Assembly: GCA_028717985.1 (NCBI GenBank)
Contig: JAQUMS010000033.1
Location: forward strand, 1-8,589
DNA length: 8,589 bases
From: Candidatus Omnitrophota bacterium
GTDB lineage: Bacteria; Omnitrophota; Gorgyraeia; Gygaellales; Profunditerraquicolaceae
Direction of reading: 5' to 3'
Shown piece by piece: positions 7,494 through 8,589 of this stretch. Position 1 is the first letter of the stretch; every line of letters starts with the position of its first letter. The translations under genes and the position numbers were made by a program. The notes under the pieces are model-generated. The model searched no databases, was not told the DNA's origin, and saw nothing but the letters and a program-made list of their open reading frames with translations.

Positions 7494-7537
7494 AACCTAT
7501 TCTCCCGACAGGATATACCCGCATCATGCAGATTCAT
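7472..7537 (-). CDS. Possible 21-residue leader ORF ahead of lpxK
   Basis: An ATG at 7537-7535, preceded by AAAAGGAT, opens a 21-codon frame (MNLHDAGISCREN, then a Cys-rich tail ending FTK). Its TAA shares bases with the alternative lpxK ATG at 7472 (TAATG), the same stop/start arrangement seen at 4490. If translated, it could deliver ribosomes to the 7472 ATG, which has no ribosome binding site. Against it: the same frame stays open upstream as far as the stop of the 7610 gene, the AGG is too close to the ATG, and the whole ORF lies within or beside an inverted repeat, so it may be chance. Confidence 0.2.
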   Translation of the reverse strand: MNLHDAGISCRENRLCPCFTK

Positions 7538-7570
7538 ATCCTTTTCGATCGACACGCTGTGTCCCTGTTT
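7482..7570. repeat. 89-bp inverted-repeat structure with perfect 13-bp arms overlapping the lpxK start
   Basis: The left arm AAACAGGGACACA (7482-7494) and the right arm TGTGTCCCTGTTT (7558-7570) are exact reverse complements, separated by 63 bases. Within the loop are a second 7-bp inverted pair, AGGATAT (7510-7516) and ATATCCT (7536-7542), a small GCATCATGC palindrome (7521-7529) and TCGATCGA (7545-7552). In the lpxK transcript this could fold as a branched leader: the GTG at 7493-7491 sits in the outer stem while the GGGAG site (7506-7502) stays in the loop. It could act as a translational switch, or be a REP- or MITE-like short repeat. I see no target-site duplication at the flanks and no second copy of the arm pair in this window. 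Confidence 0.6.
7502..7506 (-). promoter_or_regulatory. Ribosome binding site for the GTG start of lpxK
   Basis: The minus strand reads GGGAG with eight bases to the GTG at 7493. It is the only good Shine-Dalgarno-like site near the lpxK start and is why I list GTG as the primary start. It lies in the loop of the 13-bp inverted repeat, so it would remain accessible when the outer stem forms while the start codon would not. Confidence 0.45.
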
Positions 7571-7609
7571 ACCTGAAAAAAAGTAGTACGTGATTTCTGT
7601 AAGCCGCAA

Positions 7610-8221
7610 TTATTGGGAAATCAATTCGATATCATCAAAATACACTGTGCCTTGCGCTTCAGGCTTCGGTTCAAATTGGTAACTTTTAATCGGGAAATCC
7701 ATGACAGAATTCTTATCCGCGTTATCCGGCTGCCAATCATTACGCGCAAAGAATTCCACGAAAGGAAGGATTACCTGCTTCCAGCCGGTAAAATCATCGG
7801 TTATATAACTGCGCCATATTTCATTATTCGCGTCTTTCAGGTCAAACGCGATTGTAGTGCCGGAATTAGTTCCGTACATGTATAATGCTATTCCGCTGTA
7901 TTTCTTCCAATCTATATCTTCCGTCTTTACCAGCCATTGGGTATTTTTCGAGTCCAAACCAAAACCACGCGCAATCCACATATAACCGCCGGGAGCGGCT
8001 GTATATACGATCTTCAAAGACTGTTTGCCGGAATGAACCTGGTCGGTACCAGCGCTGACTTCGACTTTTGAATCACCGCCGGTGCCGTAATCAACCGTGC
8101 CTTCCGGACCACCGGTAATCGCACCTTCAAAATTATCGATCAACAACCCTTTTTTTTCCTGAGCAAAACAATTAGAGCTTAAAAATACCGCCGCCATCAC
8201 CACCAAACCCAATAGTCTCAT
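7610..8221 (-). CDS. Exported protein with CIA30/carbohydrate-binding-like beta-sandwich domain
   Basis: A 203-residue protein starting MRLLGLVVMAAVFLSSNCFAQ: a Sec signal peptide with a likely signal peptidase I site after Cys-Phe-Ala (about residue 20). It is not a lipoprotein by the lipobox rule, because Asn precedes the Cys. The mature part reads as one galactose-binding-like beta sandwich: LLIDNFEG at the start, HSGKQSLKIVY (typical of CBM and CIA30 domains), WKKYSGIALYMYG, the strand IAFDLKDANNEIWRSYI, TGWKQVILPFVEF and a closing GTVYFDDIELI strand. No catalytic domain is attached. Inferred role: a periplasmic or outer-surface glycan-binding protein; ligand unknown. The start is set by GGAGGG just upstream; the frame is open 16 codons further but without such a site. 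It lies between the HD-GYP gene (54-base gap) and lpxK (116-base gap), so membership of the LPS operon is uncertain. No convincing promoter or terminator is visible on either side. Confidence 0.75.
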   Translation of the reverse strand: MRLLGLVVMAAVFLSSNCFAQEKKGLLIDNFEGAITGGPEGTVDYGTGGDSKVEVSAGTDQVHSGKQSLKIVYTAAPGGYMWIARGFGLDSKNTQWLVKTEDIDWKKYSGIALYMYGTNSGTTIAFDLKDANNEIWRSYITDDFTGWKQVILPFVEFFARNDWQPDNADKNSVMDFPIKSYQFEPKPEAQGTVYFDDIELISQ

Positions 8222-8224
8222 AAT

Positions 8225-8230
8225 CCCTCC
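8225..8230 (-). promoter_or_regulatory. Strong ribosome binding site of the exported CBM-like protein
   Basis: The minus strand reads GGAGGG, then ATT, then the ATG at 8221. It is the best Shine-Dalgarno match in the window and fixes the start, placing the signal peptide right at the N-terminus. The longer frame beginning at 8269 would put charged residues ahead of the signal peptide. Confidence 0.7.
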
Positions 8231-8275
8231 ATGATTAACCATTGATCCACGATACTCGAATATGAACAAACACTT

Positions 8276-8589
8276 TTATTTTCTTTCCTTTTCGACAATT
8301 TTTAAAAAAACATTCACGATACTGGGATCAAACATTGTTCCGGCCCCTTCCCTGATGATCTGCAGGGCTTTTTCTTTAGGCAAAGCTTTCCGATAAGGCC
8401 TGTCGGAAGTCAAAGCCTGATACACGTCTGCCATGCAAACAATACGAGCGCCCACGGGGATTTCTTCTCCTTTTAACCCGTTCGGATATCCCTTACTATC
8501 CCAGCGTTCGTGATGATACAGCATAATCGGAATTATCTTATGGAAATATTGTATCGGACGAATAATATCTCCGCCGATCTGCGGGTGCT
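8276..8589 (-). CDS. HD-GYP domain protein, C-terminal fragment (putative cyclic-di-GMP phosphodiesterase)
   Basis: The frame is open to the right edge, so this is the last roughly 104 residues of a longer protein. The visible part begins HPQIGGDIIRPIQYF and continues HHERWDSKGYP, the signature of the HD-GYP family, then GARIVCMADVYQALTSDRPYR (with the conserved metal-ligand Asp in MAD) and a GTMFDPSIVNVFL ending. HD-GYP proteins hydrolyse cyclic di-GMP, or act in related cyclic-dinucleotide signalling, with a di- or tri-iron centre. The usual D-G-x-G-Y-P here reads D-S-K-G-Y-P; GYP itself and the His pair are present. The N-terminal sensor or receiver domain and the first metal ligands lie outside the window. 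It ends 54 bases before the CBM-like gene, with no clear terminator between them. Confidence 0.9.
   Translation of the reverse strand, partial: HPQIGGDIIRPIQYFHKIIPIMLYHHERWDSKGYPNGLKGEEIPVGARIVCMADVYQALTSDRPYRKALPKEKALQIIREGAGTMFDPSIVNVFLKIVEKERK

Noticed and set aside
7576..7582. T7 tract on the minus strand after the CBM-like gene, considered as a terminator
   Set aside because: No GC-rich hairpin precedes the T run in the direction of transcription. The 13-bp inverted repeat comes after it, the wrong order for an intrinsic terminator.
8222..8275. Promoter for the CBM-like gene in the gap after the HD-GYP gene
   Set aside because: A TTGTTC-like hexamer is present, but no acceptable -10 box lies at suitable spacing. 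I cannot support a promoter.
1..8589. CRISPR arrays, tRNA or rRNA genes, transposases
   Set aside because: No regularly spaced direct repeats, no tRNA-like cloverleaf and no transposase motifs were seen; nearly all bases are explained by the minus-strand genes.

Overview
The window reads as one stretch of lipopolysaccharide (LPS) biosynthesis genes, all on the minus strand, so transcription runs from high to low coordinates. A kinase for the lipid A precursor (lpxK), an LpxL-type acyltransferase domain and several heptosyltransferase-type (GT9) domains point to a Gram-negative, diderm bacterium with lipid A and a heptose-type core. Protein style, compact spacing and unusual domain fusions suggest an uncultivated lineage such as Omnitrophota or a relative. 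That placement is an impression from sequence style, not a demonstrated assignment.

Layout in transcription order. (1) 8589-8276: C-terminal end of an HD-GYP domain protein, probably a cyclic-di-GMP phosphodiesterase, cut by the window edge. (2) 8221-7610: a small exported protein with a predicted beta-sandwich, carbohydrate-binding-like domain (CIA30/CBM type). (3) 7609-7494: a spacer filled largely by an 89-bp structure with perfect 13-bp inverted arms, one of which contains the GTG start of lpxK. (4) 7493-6381: lpxK. (5) 6427-4490: a fused gene, LpxL/HtrB-like acyltransferase plus ELM1-family putative glycosyltransferase. (6) 4460-2331: a second fused gene, GT4 glycosyltransferase plus GT9 heptosyltransferase. 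(7) 2314-1217: a separate GT4 glycosyltransferase. (8) 1233-160: a separate GT9 heptosyltransferase. (9) 76-1: the N-terminus of a third GT9 protein, cut by the left edge.

From lpxK down to the gene at 160 the genes overlap or lie within 30 bases of one another, as expected for one operon. The inferred order of action is: LpxK phosphorylates the lipid A disaccharide, the LpxL-like domain adds a secondary acyl chain, and the GT4, GT9 and ELM1 domains add core sugars on the cytoplasmic face of the inner membrane. No Kdo transferase (waaA) is visible, so that step is encoded elsewhere or done differently.

The most notable points are the two domain fusions, the occurrence of the GT4+GT9 pair first as one fused protein and then as two adjacent genes (suggesting duplication of a module), the inverted repeat that buries the lpxK start codon, and the edge-truncated third GT9 gene.
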